A stretch of DNA of 42,362 nucleotides from Pseudomonadota bacterium (GTDB lineage Bacteria; Desulfobacterota; Desulfovibrionia; Desulfovibrionales; Desulfovibrionaceae): contig JAEYTO010000079.1 of the NCBI GenBank assembly GCA_023433925.1, positions 1 through 42,362 of the forward strand. Reading direction: 5' to 3'. Position 1 is the first letter of the stretch; every line of letters begins with the position of its first letter. A program made the translations under genes and the position numbers. A model generated the notes under the pieces. The model did no database searches. It was given only the letters and a program-made list of their open reading frames with translations, and was not told the origin of the DNA. This document shows, piece after piece, positions 7,890 through 14,858 of this stretch.

Positions 7890-7904
7890 GCAAGCCGCGT
7901 GCCA
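7890..7904 (-). promoter_or_regulatory. Sigma54 (RpoN) promoter
   Basis: On the minus strand, TGGCACGCGGCTTGC matches the -24/-12 consensus TGGCAC-N5-TTGC exactly, including the five-base spacer. Transcription would start near 7878. Sigma54 promoters need an AAA+ enhancer-binding protein; none is encoded nearby. Confidence 0.65.
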
Positions 7905-8083
7905 GAGCCACTGGACCGGCCGGCGCATGCCCGCCGGGACACGGCGCATGGTCCTTCTGGCGGCGCATGCGCAAAAAATGGTAGTCAGGAGCACTTTTTA
8001 TTCACCAGCGCGGGTCCGGCGGACGGACGCGCGCATGCCAGCGGCCCATGGGCTTCGCCCGGCGGGCCGCCACGGAGAGGGAC

Positions 8084-8392
8084 ATGAAGACGCTGTTCAC
8101 GCCGGGGCTGCACCCCGAGATCTTCGAGCTGGAGTCCGAGGAAGGCCGCGCTTACGCCGTGCTGGCGGAGGACGAGGAGACCCTGGTGGGCCTCTTCCCG
8201 TGGGACGACCTGGTCGGCGGCGAGACCGAGGCTTTCCACAACGCCTTCCTCTTCCTGGCCGCGCCCAAGATGCTGGAGATCATCGCGGACATCGCCTCGG
8301 GCGGCGACGGCCAGGAAGCCCGCAAGGAATGCCGCGCCGTGCTGGAGATGTTCGAGCGCATGGCCGCGAGCGAAGGCGACGCCAAAGGCTAA
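8084..8392 (+). CDS. Small hypothetical protein
   Basis: 102 residues, acidic. The ATG at 8084 follows GGAGAGG, which rules out an upstream ATG at 8048. The core NAFLFLAAPKMLEIIADIA resembles the NAxLIAAAPxLLEAL segment of small proteins common in phages and mobile elements; this is a pattern resemblance only. It has no signal peptide, membrane segment or Cys. It lies just upstream of the candidate small RNA promoter, divergent from it. Confidence 0.7.
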   Translation: MKTLFTPGLHPEIFELESEEGRAYAVLAEDEETLVGLFPWDDLVGGETEAFHNAFLFLAAPKMLEIIADIASGGDGQEARKECRAVLEMFERMAASEGDAKG

Positions 8393-8605
8393 GCCTCGCG
8401 GCCCCTCCTTGTCGGCGGCCCTCGGACAGGAGAATTGGTGCCAGTCCGCTGGCTCGCGCCTCGACCTCGGGCTAGGTTCGGCATGCTTGCGGGGTAGCCC
8501 CGGCGGAATCGGCCGGGCGTCCGGCGGCCCGCCGCCCCTGGGCGGCCGGAGACAGCCGGCAGGATGAACCCGAGGCCCAGGCCCGAGGAACCGACAGGAG
8601 GAGCC

Positions 8606-8776
8606 ATGAACGAGACATACGAAAGCAACCGGAAGCAGCCGGTTTTCGAGCGCAAACAGCTGGACGACATGTCCGAGCGTGAGCTCTTGGAGCGTCTGTT
8701 CGAGATGACCTGCCCCTCGTGCGACAAGGAGATGATCCAGCAGGCCGCGGTGGAAACCGCCGAGGACAGGGACTAG
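8606..8776 (+). CDS. Very small hypothetical protein with CxxC
   Basis: 56 residues. The ATG at 8606 has AGGAGG about six bases before it, a very good ribosome binding site. The sequence is charged, predicted helical, and contains MTCPSCDKEM, a CxxC pair that could bind zinc or be redox active. There is no export signal. Function unknown. It follows the 102-residue protein by 213 bases and may share its transcript. Confidence 0.6.
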   Translation: MNETYESNRKQPVFERKQLDDMSERELLERLFEMTCPSCDKEMIQQAAVETAEDRD

Positions 8777-8858
8777 CCGCCTCCGGCGAGCCTTTTTGCG
8801 GGCGGCCGGCGCATGCCGGTCGCCTTTGTTTTTCCTCGGCCGGAATCGCCCTGACGCC

Positions 8859-8996
8859 TTAACAGCCTGTTGCAAAACAGGCTGCGCGGGCCAGGATGGC
8901 CCGCCGGATGCACAGCATCCGTGAGCAATGCTTGAGCTTTGCTCAAGTATTGCGAGTTGAAAAAAGCCAGGACGGCTTTTTTCAACAGTCTGTTAA
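8859..8996. repeat. Family D element: five tandem hairpins with terminal inverted repeats
   Basis: The ends TTAACAGCCTGTTGCAAAA and, read from the other end, TTAACAGACTGTTGAAAAA are near-identical inverted repeats. Inside are five consecutive hairpins: 8863-8884 (9-bp stem, GCAA loop), 8886-8904 (8 bp, GGA loop), 8906-8920 (6 bp), 8925-8953 (13 positions, two mismatches) and 8956-8986 (13 bp, perfect). Nearly every base is in a stem. It sits between two plus-strand genes, 63 bases ahead of the lipoprotein start. Confidence 0.85.
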
Positions 8997-9058
8997 CATG
9001 ACGGAAAGGGCCGGCTATCATGGCCCAAGAGCCAACTCTAGCCATGGAGGTGCGGAGC

Positions 9059-9598
9059 ATGACCACTGGCGCGCGACACATTCCCGCCGGCCTGCTGGCC
9101 GGCCTGCTGGTCCTGCTGGCCGGGCTGTCCCTGGCGGCCTGCGGCGGTGACGACGCCAGGGGTCCCGCGGGGCTTGCCGGCTGGGAGCGCGGCGGCGAGT
9201 ACGACCGGCGCTACGATCCCCGCGAGCTGGACCGGGTCAAGGGCTACTTCCAGGAGATCATCGAGTTCACGCCCATGGAGGGCATGGCCCAGGGCATCGG
9301 CGTGGTCATGCGCGACCGCGCCGACGACGAGCTCGTCACCGTGCACCTGGGTCCCAAGGAGTTCGTGGCCAAGGATCTGCGGGAGTTCGGCCTCGCGCCG
9401 GGCCAGAAGATCAAGGTCACGGGCGTGTGGGTCGAGATCGACGGCCGTGACGTGCTCATGGCCTCCAAGCTCAAGAAGGGCGAATTCCAGCAGATCAAGG
9501 TGCGCCGCACGAGCGACGGCACGCCCTACTGGAGCATGAGCCCGGAGCAGCTCGCCCAGGAGCGCGCCAACGAGTTCGACGACGACGGCGAGGTTTGA
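9059..9598 (+). CDS. Lipoprotein with probable OB-fold domain
   Basis: 179 residues. The ATG at 9059 is preceded by GGAGGTGCGGAG. A signal peptide ends in the lipobox LAAC (residues 25-28), so Cys28 is expected to be lipidated. The mature part has a segment (TPMEGMAQGIGVVMRD ... GLAPGQKIKVTGVWVEIDGRDVLMASKL) that reads like the five-strand pattern of small periplasmic OB-fold or DNA-binding-like domains, ending WSMSPEQLAQERA. The ligand is unknown. It stands alone, downstream of the family D element and upstream of family C copy 1. Confidence 0.75.
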   Translation: MTTGARHIPAGLLAGLLVLLAGLSLAACGGDDARGPAGLAGWERGGEYDRRYDPRELDRVKGYFQEIIEFTPMEGMAQGIGVVMRDRADDELVTVHLGPKEFVAKDLREFGLAPGQKIKVTGVWVEIDGRDVLMASKLKKGEFQQIKVRRTSDGTPYWSMSPEQLAQERANEFDDDGEV

Positions 9599-9719
9599 CG
9601 GCCTGTTTGAAAGACAAACTCGCATCGCCGCGAGCGCGGGATGGCCGGCTGTCGGCCGCTTGCCGGGGAAGTTTGGGGCTCCAGGCTCGGCCATGTGCGT
9701 GATTCCGCCCGCACGCAGG
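9599..9719. other. Spacer before family C copy 1
   Basis: No gene is supported. No obvious terminator for the lipoprotein gene is seen here. Confidence 0.3.
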
Positions 9720-9861
9720 ACAATCGCATATGGATTTTGAGTGGGAACCGACCCACCAACACAGCCTCGAACGCTTTCTGAGCGGCAATTCGGGCCGCGT
9801 TGATGCCTAGGTTGCCCTGATAGTGGGACGATTCACCTAGTCACGAGTCAGCTGCGATGGC
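9720..9861 (+). repeat. Family C repeat with terminal inverted repeats, copy 1
   Basis: 142 bases, about three quarters identical by eye to 26807-26951. The left end ACAATCGCATATG and the reverse complement of the right end GCCATCGCAGCTG share the core ATCGCA..TG. The body begins GGATTTT and ends GTCACGAGTCA in both copies. An internal stem CGCT / AGCG here corresponds to CGCC / GGCG in copy 2. It lies downstream of a plus-strand gene, as does copy 2. Confidence 0.8.
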
Positions 9862-10010
9862 CCTGGCCCGCACGGGGATCATTTTGACTTGTTCCTTTGT
9901 TCCTTGTAAGATTTTGTACACTAATTCTCCAGGCGAAGCCTGGCGCGCACGCCATGTCCGCGTGCAAGCCAACCATGCCGCGGCCTGACCACGTTCGATC
10001 CAGGGTGCAG

Positions 10011-10910
10011 ATGAAATCCAAGCTTCTGGGCATCTTTCCGCGGCGCAAGAGCGCCGATGCGTTCAAGGACCAGCCCGAAGAGGCCCAGGTCTGGTTCGAG
10101 CTCGCCCTGGAGCAGAGCGCCCAGTTGGAGATGATCCTGCCCGGCGACGGGACCACCCCGGAGACGGTCGTGCGCGGCACGCTCTACCAGATTCGCCACG
10201 GCCGCATCTACCTGGAGATAAAAGAACACGGCCTGCCCCTGGCCGAGCTCAAGGGCCGCGAGATGCTTTGCTTCATGGGCGTGCGCCGCGACGGCAAGCT
10301 GACCTTCTGCCGCTTCTCCTCGCGCGCGGTCGATTCCAGCGTGACCAACCTCGGCTTCCGCATGGCCCTCATCGAGCAGCCCCGCACCGTGGAGATCATC
10401 ATCCGCGCGGCCCTGCGCATCGAGCCCGAGGACGGCCAAGTCCTGCGCGCCGATCTCTGGGCCGCCAAGCTGCTCAAGCTTGGCCAGGAGCGCTCGCTCC
10501 GTGAGTGGGGCCCGCCGGACCTGGAGCACTCGCCCGACGAGACAGGCCTGCGCATCGTGGACCTCTCGGCCGGCGGCATGCGCGTGCGCCTCTCGCCCAG
10601 GGTCATCCGCCGCAAGATGACCCATGGCGTGGCCTTCCAGAAAGGCCGCAAGTTCTTCCTGCGCCTGCACCTGGCCGACAGCCGCCAGCCCTGGCCAGGT
10701 CCGCTCCTGCTCTTCGCGGTCATCAAGAGCGCTGCCCTGGCCGACAACGGCCATCAGGTGGACGTGGGCCTGCAATTCATCGGCTCGGCCCGCCAGGGCG
10801 AGGATGGCGAGCTGCTCTGGTCCCGCGTCTGCGCGGACGGCGTGCCCCTGCTCATCGACTGGGTTTTCCAGCGTCACATGGACCACGCCAGGCGCAAATT
10901 CTCGGCTTAG
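10011..10910 (+). CDS. PilZ-domain protein (c-di-GMP receptor)
   Basis: 299 residues from the ATG at 10011 (AGGG upstream); longer in-frame starts exist back to 9897. An N-terminal beta-rich segment (about 25-120) precedes a PilZ domain with the two binding motifs RAALR (R132-R136, RxxxR) and DLSAGG (184-189, DxSxxG). The two-part layout resembles the YcgR/flagellar brake group, whose N-terminal domain contacts the partner. It would bind c-di-GMP and alter motility or exopolysaccharide output, but no target gene is adjacent. The two GGDEF proteins in this window could supply its ligand. There is no signal peptide, so it is cytoplasmic. Confidence 0.85.
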   Translation: MKSKLLGIFPRRKSADAFKDQPEEAQVWFELALEQSAQLEMILPGDGTTPETVVRGTLYQIRHGRIYLEIKEHGLPLAELKGREMLCFMGVRRDGKLTFCRFSSRAVDSSVTNLGFRMALIEQPRTVEIIIRAALRIEPEDGQVLRADLWAAKLLKLGQERSLREWGPPDLEHSPDETGLRIVDLSAGGMRVRLSPRVIRRKMTHGVAFQKGRKFFLRLHLADSRQPWPGPLLLFAVIKSAALADNGHQVDVGLQFIGSARQGEDGELLWSRVCADGVPLLIDWVFQRHMDHARRKFSA

Positions 10911-11084
10911 ATCGTGCATTCCTCCCCGTGAAAAGGGCGCTGCCTGCCGAAGCGGCCTGCTTCTCCCCGGTCGTGGCCGCGCACTGGCGGGCTTGGCCTG
11001 GGCCGCTTCGGTCAGCCGCTGCCTGCTCGCGCCTGTTTCACGGATTCATGTTTCACGAGAATGCAACTCATTCGCCATGAATCA
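10911..11084. other. Intergenic region with a long-range inverted repeat
   Basis: No gene is supported. CCGAAGCGGCC (10948-10958) and GGCCGCTTCGG (11002-11012) are perfect 11-base inverted arms 43 bases apart. This could be a large hairpin ending the PilZ transcript, although no U-tract follows. Confidence 0.45.
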
Positions 11085-11099
11085 TGGCGCACTTGTTGC
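11085..11099 (+). promoter_or_regulatory. Possible sigma54 promoter upstream of the nrd leader
   Basis: TGGCGCACTTGTTGC fits TGGCAC-N5-TTGC with one mismatch in the -24 box. It overlaps a short inverted repeat (GTTGCT / AGCAAC). It would give a leader of nearly 500 bases before nrdG, so the assignment is tentative. Confidence 0.35.
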
Positions 11100-11132
11100 T
11101 TAGCAACAGTGCAACGAATTCCGCATAAATAC

Positions 11133-11179
11133 ATTGACACATGACAAATGAATGTAATTCGCTCATTTATAGTGTCAAT
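11133..11179. promoter_or_regulatory. Two-step inverted repeat with embedded -35-like TTGACA
   Basis: ATTGACAC (11133-11140) pairs with GTGTCAAT (11172-11179), and AAATGA (11146-11151) pairs with TCATTT (11163-11168). The outer arms contain TTGACA on both strands. AT-rich DNA surrounds it. It may be an operator over the nrd promoter. It does not match the NrdR box consensus well. Confidence 0.5.
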
Positions 11180-11224
11180 GCAGCATGAAATCCGTGCAGC
11201 ATCCTGCACATGAAGGCCAAAATC

Positions 11225-11262
11225 GGCTGTCGGCGCGGCCCGAGACAGCCTTGAGATGATTT
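11225..11262 (+). terminator. Terminator-like hairpin in the nrd leader
   Basis: GGCTGTC (11225-11231) and GACAGCC (11244-11250) form a 7-bp stem, followed within ten bases by TTTTTT. It lies upstream of the riboswitch, so it may end a preceding transcript or act as an early attenuator. Confidence 0.45.
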
Positions 11263-11321
11263 TTTCCCCCTACCACTATACAAAAGCCGTCAGGCGGGAT
11301 AGATTCCGATCCGGCTTCAGG

Positions 11322-11358
11322 AAGCCGCTCTCTTGCGGATCGATGGAGCGGCTTTTCG
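11322..11358 (+). terminator. Second terminator-like hairpin in the nrd leader
   Basis: AAGCCGCTC (11322-11330) pairs perfectly with GAGCGGCTT (11346-11354) and is followed by TT. The left arm can instead pair with CGGCTTC just upstream, giving two exclusive structures. It sits directly before the riboswitch. Confidence 0.4.
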
Positions 11359-11363
11359 CATGT

Positions 11364-11521
11364 CTCGGGTGGCCCATACGGGCCTTGATAGGGAATCCGG
11401 TGCAAGTCCGGAGCGGTCCCGCCGCTGTTAGCCCGCACATAACGACCGGTCTGAGGGGCGCCACTGGAGCTGGTCTCCGGGAAGGCAACCGGTCGGGGGC
11501 GAGCCAGAAGACCTGCCCGAG
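11364..11521 (+). promoter_or_regulatory. Cobalamin (B12) riboswitch
   Basis: The conserved elements are all present. GGGAATCCGGTGCAAGTCCG is followed by GAGCGGTCCCGCCGCTGT, and the B12 box is GCCAGAAGACCTGCC (11503-11517). The closing P1 helix is CTCGGG (11364-11369) with CCCGAG (11516-11521). Seventy bases later nrdG begins. By analogy with other bacteria, adenosylcobalamin binding should shut off the B12-independent reductase when B12 is available for a class II enzyme. The region after the switch has a GC-rich stem around AGGAGCGCGGCTCGCGCC that could hide a ribosome binding site. Confidence 0.92.
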
Positions 11522-11591
11522 GTCAACCTCGACACACGGCCGGCACGCGGATGTCAGCCAAGAGGAGCGCGGCTCGCGCCGCCGAACGCCT

Positions 11592-12365
11592 ATGGAGCAC
11601 GACAAGAGCGCCTGGGGAAACCTGCGCGGCCTGACCCCCTTGAGCCTTTGCGACTGGCCTGGACGCACGTGCTGCGTCATCTTTCTGGGCGGCTGCAACC
11701 TGCGCTGCCCGACCTGCCACAACGCCGATCTGGCTTGGCGGCCCGAGCGCCATCCGGTGATCTTCCCGTCGGACGTGCGCCGCTTCTTCAAGATGCGCGC
11801 GGCCTGGCTGGACGGCATCGTCGTATCCGGCGGCGAGCCCACGGCCGACCCCGGCCTGCTCCCGTTCCTGTACGACCTGCGGGCCTTCGGCCTGCCGGTC
11901 AAGCTCGACTCCAACGGCATGCGACCCGACGTGCTCGCCCAGGTCCTGGCGCGCGGCCTGGCCCAGGCCGTATCCATCGACGTGAAGGGTCCCTACGGAC
12001 TCTACCCGCGCTTAACAGGCGGCATGACCTCGGCCGCGACCGCCCAGGCCCGGCTCGACGCGGTCTTCGCCCTGGCCGCGCAACGCCCCGAGGCCTTCCT
12101 GTTCCGCCTGACCAAGGTTCCACTGCTCGGCGACGCGGATGTCGAGACCGCGCGCTCGTACCTGCCGGCGGGCTTCGGCCTGTCGGTCCAGAAATACATC
12201 GACCCCAAGCTTACCGACCAGGAGAGGACACATGCCGCTGCAGATTCGCAAAAGGGATGGACGGCTGGAGACATGGTCAACGGAGCGCATCGCGGAAGCG
12301 ATCCTCAAGGCCCTCAAGGCCAGCGGCATCAAGGACCCCATCCTCTCCCTGCGGCTCGCCCATAA
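11592..12365 (+). CDS. nrdG: Anaerobic ribonucleotide reductase activating protein (radical SAM)
   Basis: 257 residues. The radical-SAM cluster motif CNLRCPTC (C35, C39, C42) binds [4Fe-4S] and S-adenosylmethionine; VSGGEPT follows as the second SAM-contacting motif. The enzyme installs the glycyl radical on NrdD. It is under the B12 riboswitch and directly precedes nrdD. The start at 11592 is the only good in-frame ATG; its ribosome binding site is weak or far (AGGAG about 25 bases upstream). The frame runs 134 bases into nrdD in another frame, adding about 40 residues of low-complexity sequence (ending PLPAARP) beyond the expected end near YIDPKLTDQE. This suggests loss of the native stop codon or a frameshift. 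Confidence 0.92.
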   Translation: MEHDKSAWGNLRGLTPLSLCDWPGRTCCVIFLGGCNLRCPTCHNADLAWRPERHPVIFPSDVRRFFKMRAAWLDGIVVSGGEPTADPGLLPFLYDLRAFGLPVKLDSNGMRPDVLAQVLARGLAQAVSIDVKGPYGLYPRLTGGMTSAATAQARLDAVFALAAQRPEAFLFRLTKVPLLGDADVETARSYLPAGFGLSVQKYIDPKLTDQERTHAAADSQKGWTAGDMVNGAHRGSDPQGPQGQRHQGPHPLPAARP

Positions 12366-14289
12366 GGTCGAGAAGAAGCTCGACGGCATCGACGTTCCCG
12401 AGCAGGAGCAGGTCCAGGACTTCGTGGAGCAGGTGCTCATGGAGAACCGGCTCTACGACGTGGCCAAGAAGTACATCCTGTATCGGGAGAAGCGCCGCGA
12501 GCTGCGCAGTCAGAAGCAGGCCTACCTGGACATCAAGGAGACCATCGACCAGTATCTGACCAAGGCCGACTGGCGGGTCAACGAGAACGCCAACATGACC
12601 CACTCCTTCCAGGGGCTCATGCTGCACCTCTCGGGCACCATCCAGGCCCGCTACGCCTTGGAGAAGTACCCGCAGGAGATCCGCGCCGCCCACGAGCACG
12701 GCTACTTCCACATCCACGACCTGTCCTTCGGCCTGGCCGGCTACTGCGCGGGCTGGTCCCTGCGCGACCTGCTCATCGAGGGCTTCAACCTCGAGGGCCG
12801 CTCCTGCGCCGGGCCCGCGCGCCACTTCGACTCCATCCTGGGCCAGATGGTCAACTTCCTGGGCACGCTCCAGAACGAGTGGGCCGGCGCGCAGGCCTTC
12901 AATAACGTGGACACCTACCTGGCGCCGTTCATCCGCCACGACGATCTTTCCTACGACGACGTGCGCCAGATGATGCAGAAGTTCGTCTTCAACCTGAACA
13001 CGACCTCGCGCTGGGGCGGCCAGAGCCCGTTCACCAACCTGACCTTCGACCTCAAGTGCCCCAAGCACATCGCGGGCGAGGCCGTGATCATCGGCGGCAA
13101 GCTCCAGGACTCGACCTACGGCGAGTACGAGCGCGAGATGGAGTGGATCAACAGGGCCTTCCTGGAGACCATGCTTGAAGGCGACTACCACAAGCGCATC
13201 TTCAGCTTCCCCATCCCGACCTACAACGTCACCCCGGACTTCCCGTGGGAGACCGAGATCGGCGAGCTGCTGCTAAAGATGACCGCCAAGTACGGCGCGC
13301 CCTACTTCCAGAACTTCATCAACTCCGACATCAAGCCCGAAGACGTGCGCTCCATGTGCTGCCGCCTCCAGATGGACCTGCGCGAGCTGCGCAACAAGGT
13401 CGGCGGACTGTTCGGCGCGGGCGACCTGACCGGCTCCATCGGCGTGGTCACGCTCAACCTGCCCAAGCTGGCCTATCTGTCCCAGGGCGAGGAGGACTTC
13501 CTCGACCAGATCGAAGAGTACGCCGAGCTGGCCAAGGAGTCCCTGGAGTTCAAGCGCAAGCTCGTCAACGAGAACCTGGAGCGGGGCATGTTCCCCTGGA
13601 CCAGGCGCTACCTCAAGAACGGCTTCAAGGCCCACTTCTCGACCATCGGCCTGCTGGGCGGCCACGAGGCCTGCCTGAACCTCATCGGCAAGGGCATCGA
13701 GACCCCGGCCGGCATCCGGCTCATGCAGCGCACCCTCGCGCACCTGCGCGACATCACCAAGCGCTTCCAGGAGGAGACCGGCACGCTCTACAACCTGGAG
13801 GCCACGCCCGCCGAGGGCACGAGCTACAGGCTGGCCAAGATCGACCGCTCGCTCTACGCCGACATCCAGACCTCGGGCAACGGCACGCCCTACTACACGA
13901 ACTCCACGACCCTGCCCGTGGGCATGTCCGACGACATCATCCAGGCCCTGGAGCACCAGAACGAGCTCCAGCCCATGTACACGGGCGGCACAGTCTTCCA
14001 CACCTACCTGGGCGAGGCCGTGACCGACACCAAGGCGCTCAAGAACTTCATCGTGCGGGCCATGACCAAGACGAAGATCCCCTACATCTCCATCACCCCG
14101 ACCTTCTCCATCTGCAAGAGCCACGGCTACATCGCCGGCGAGAAGAGCGAATGCCCCGAGTGCGGGGCAGAGACCGAGGTCTATACGCGGGTGGTCGGGT
14201 ATTATAGGCCGGTGAGCCAGTGGAATAAAGGCAAGCAGGCCGAGTATGCGGACAGGATTGTGTATAGTGGGGTGGATTCGATGTGTTGA
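12232..14289 (+). CDS. nrdD: Anaerobic (class III) ribonucleoside-triphosphate reductase
   Basis: 685 residues. The start is the ATG at 12232 with GGAGAGG seven bases before it. An N-terminal ATP-cone (about 1-95, IRKRDGR...W) gives allosteric control. The large glycyl-radical barrel follows. Near the C-terminus are a zinc site (ICKSHGY ... CPECG) and the radical motif RVVGYY, with Gly656 as the expected radical site. It reduces ribonucleotides to deoxyribonucleotides without oxygen, using NrdG to make the radical. It overlaps the extended nrdG frame. A strong GC hairpin follows at 14331. Completeness and motif conservation make the call firm. Confidence 0.96.
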   Translation: MPLQIRKRDGRLETWSTERIAEAILKALKASGIKDPILSLRLAHKVEKKLDGIDVPEQEQVQDFVEQVLMENRLYDVAKKYILYREKRRELRSQKQAYLDIKETIDQYLTKADWRVNENANMTHSFQGLMLHLSGTIQARYALEKYPQEIRAAHEHGYFHIHDLSFGLAGYCAGWSLRDLLIEGFNLEGRSCAGPARHFDSILGQMVNFLGTLQNEWAGAQAFNNVDTYLAPFIRHDDLSYDDVRQMMQKFVFNLNTTSRWGGQSPFTNLTFDLKCPKHIAGEAVIIGGKLQDSTYGEYEREMEWINRAFLETMLEGDYHKRIFSFPIPTYNVTPDFPWETEIGELLLKMTAKYGAPYFQNFINSDIKPEDVRSMCCRLQMDLRELRNKVGGLFGAGDLTGSIGVVTLNLPKLAYLSQGEEDFLDQIEEYAELAKESLEFKRKLVNENLERGMFPWTRRYLKNGFKAHFSTIGLLGGHEACLNLIGKGIETPAGIRLMQRTLAHLRDITKRFQEETGTLYNLEATPAEGTSYRLAKIDRSLYADIQTSGNGTPYYTNSTTLPVGMSDDIIQALEHQNELQPMYTGGTVFHTYLGEAVTDTKALKNFIVRAMTKTKIPYISITPTFSICKSHGYIAGEKSECPECGAETEVYTRVVGYYRPVSQWNKGKQAEYADRIVYSGVDSMC

Positions 14290-14330
14290 GGGTGATAGGG
14301 AGTGCGGGTGGATTGAAGAGATGAAATGAA

Positions 14331-14356
14331 GGGGAGCCGGCGCAAGCCGGCTCCCC
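14331..14356 (+). terminator. Strong hairpin after nrdD
   Basis: An 11-bp perfect stem GGGGAGCCGGC / GCCGGCTCCCC with a GCAA tetraloop, followed by TCTACTT. The U-tract is weak, but the stem is very stable. It is 41 bases after the nrdD stop. Confidence 0.75.
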
Positions 14357-14390
14357 TCTACTTATAGCCGTATTGGATATTATCTTAATC

Positions 14391-14741
14391 CTAGCGGATT
14401 TGGACTAAATCATAAAGCCTCTTGAGGGAAGCCGCCTCTTCTGGGTCGTTCTCTATAAAGTAGTTATATATGGATTCAACCGTTTGCTTCATTTGTGGGT
14501 ACTGGGCAGATATAGGATTCTCTTTTGCAACACAGAAGAAAGTCAACAGGGCTAAGCCATCAGCCTCTTCAAGAATTTCCTCGATTTCTTCTTGGGATAG
14601 GCTCTTAACGTACCTATATCGTTCGGTTATCACTTTTCTTAATACAGAACGCCTATCTGGATCACTATTTAGATGTCTCTGAAAACTATTGTGTAAAGTC
14701 TTTGCTGTTGCAATCGGCGACCCAGGTCCTTTGTTAAGCCA
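14391..14741 (-). pseudogene. AT-rich reading frame without a proper start (gene remnant)
   Basis: The frame is open from a stop at 14742-14744 down to 14391 and contains about 116 codons. The only usual start is a GTG at 14633, which would give 80 residues. The upstream part (KGPGSPIATAKTLHN ... DPDRRSVLRK) looks as protein-like as the rest, so the 5' end seems to have been lost. Base composition is far lower in GC than the neighbours, with AT-rich codons, which suggests recent transfer. The sequence is helical and acidic, with no recognised domain. It could still be a short real gene starting at the GTG. Confidence 0.5.
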
Positions 14742-14858
14742 CTAGTCGATTATGCCCATAAATAAGCTCCTGCTCGATTTCCTAGTGAGCTACCATGCTT
14801 ACTTGGAAAAACCAAGACGTGGGCATTTGGCGCTCTTAGATTTACTAACCTTTCGACT

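Noticed and set aside
7708..7904. The structured region as tmRNA, RNase P RNA, SRP RNA or 6S RNA
   Set aside because: The conserved core sequences of these RNAs (for example AGGAAAGTCC of RNase P or the SRP GGAAGGAAGCA region) are not there.
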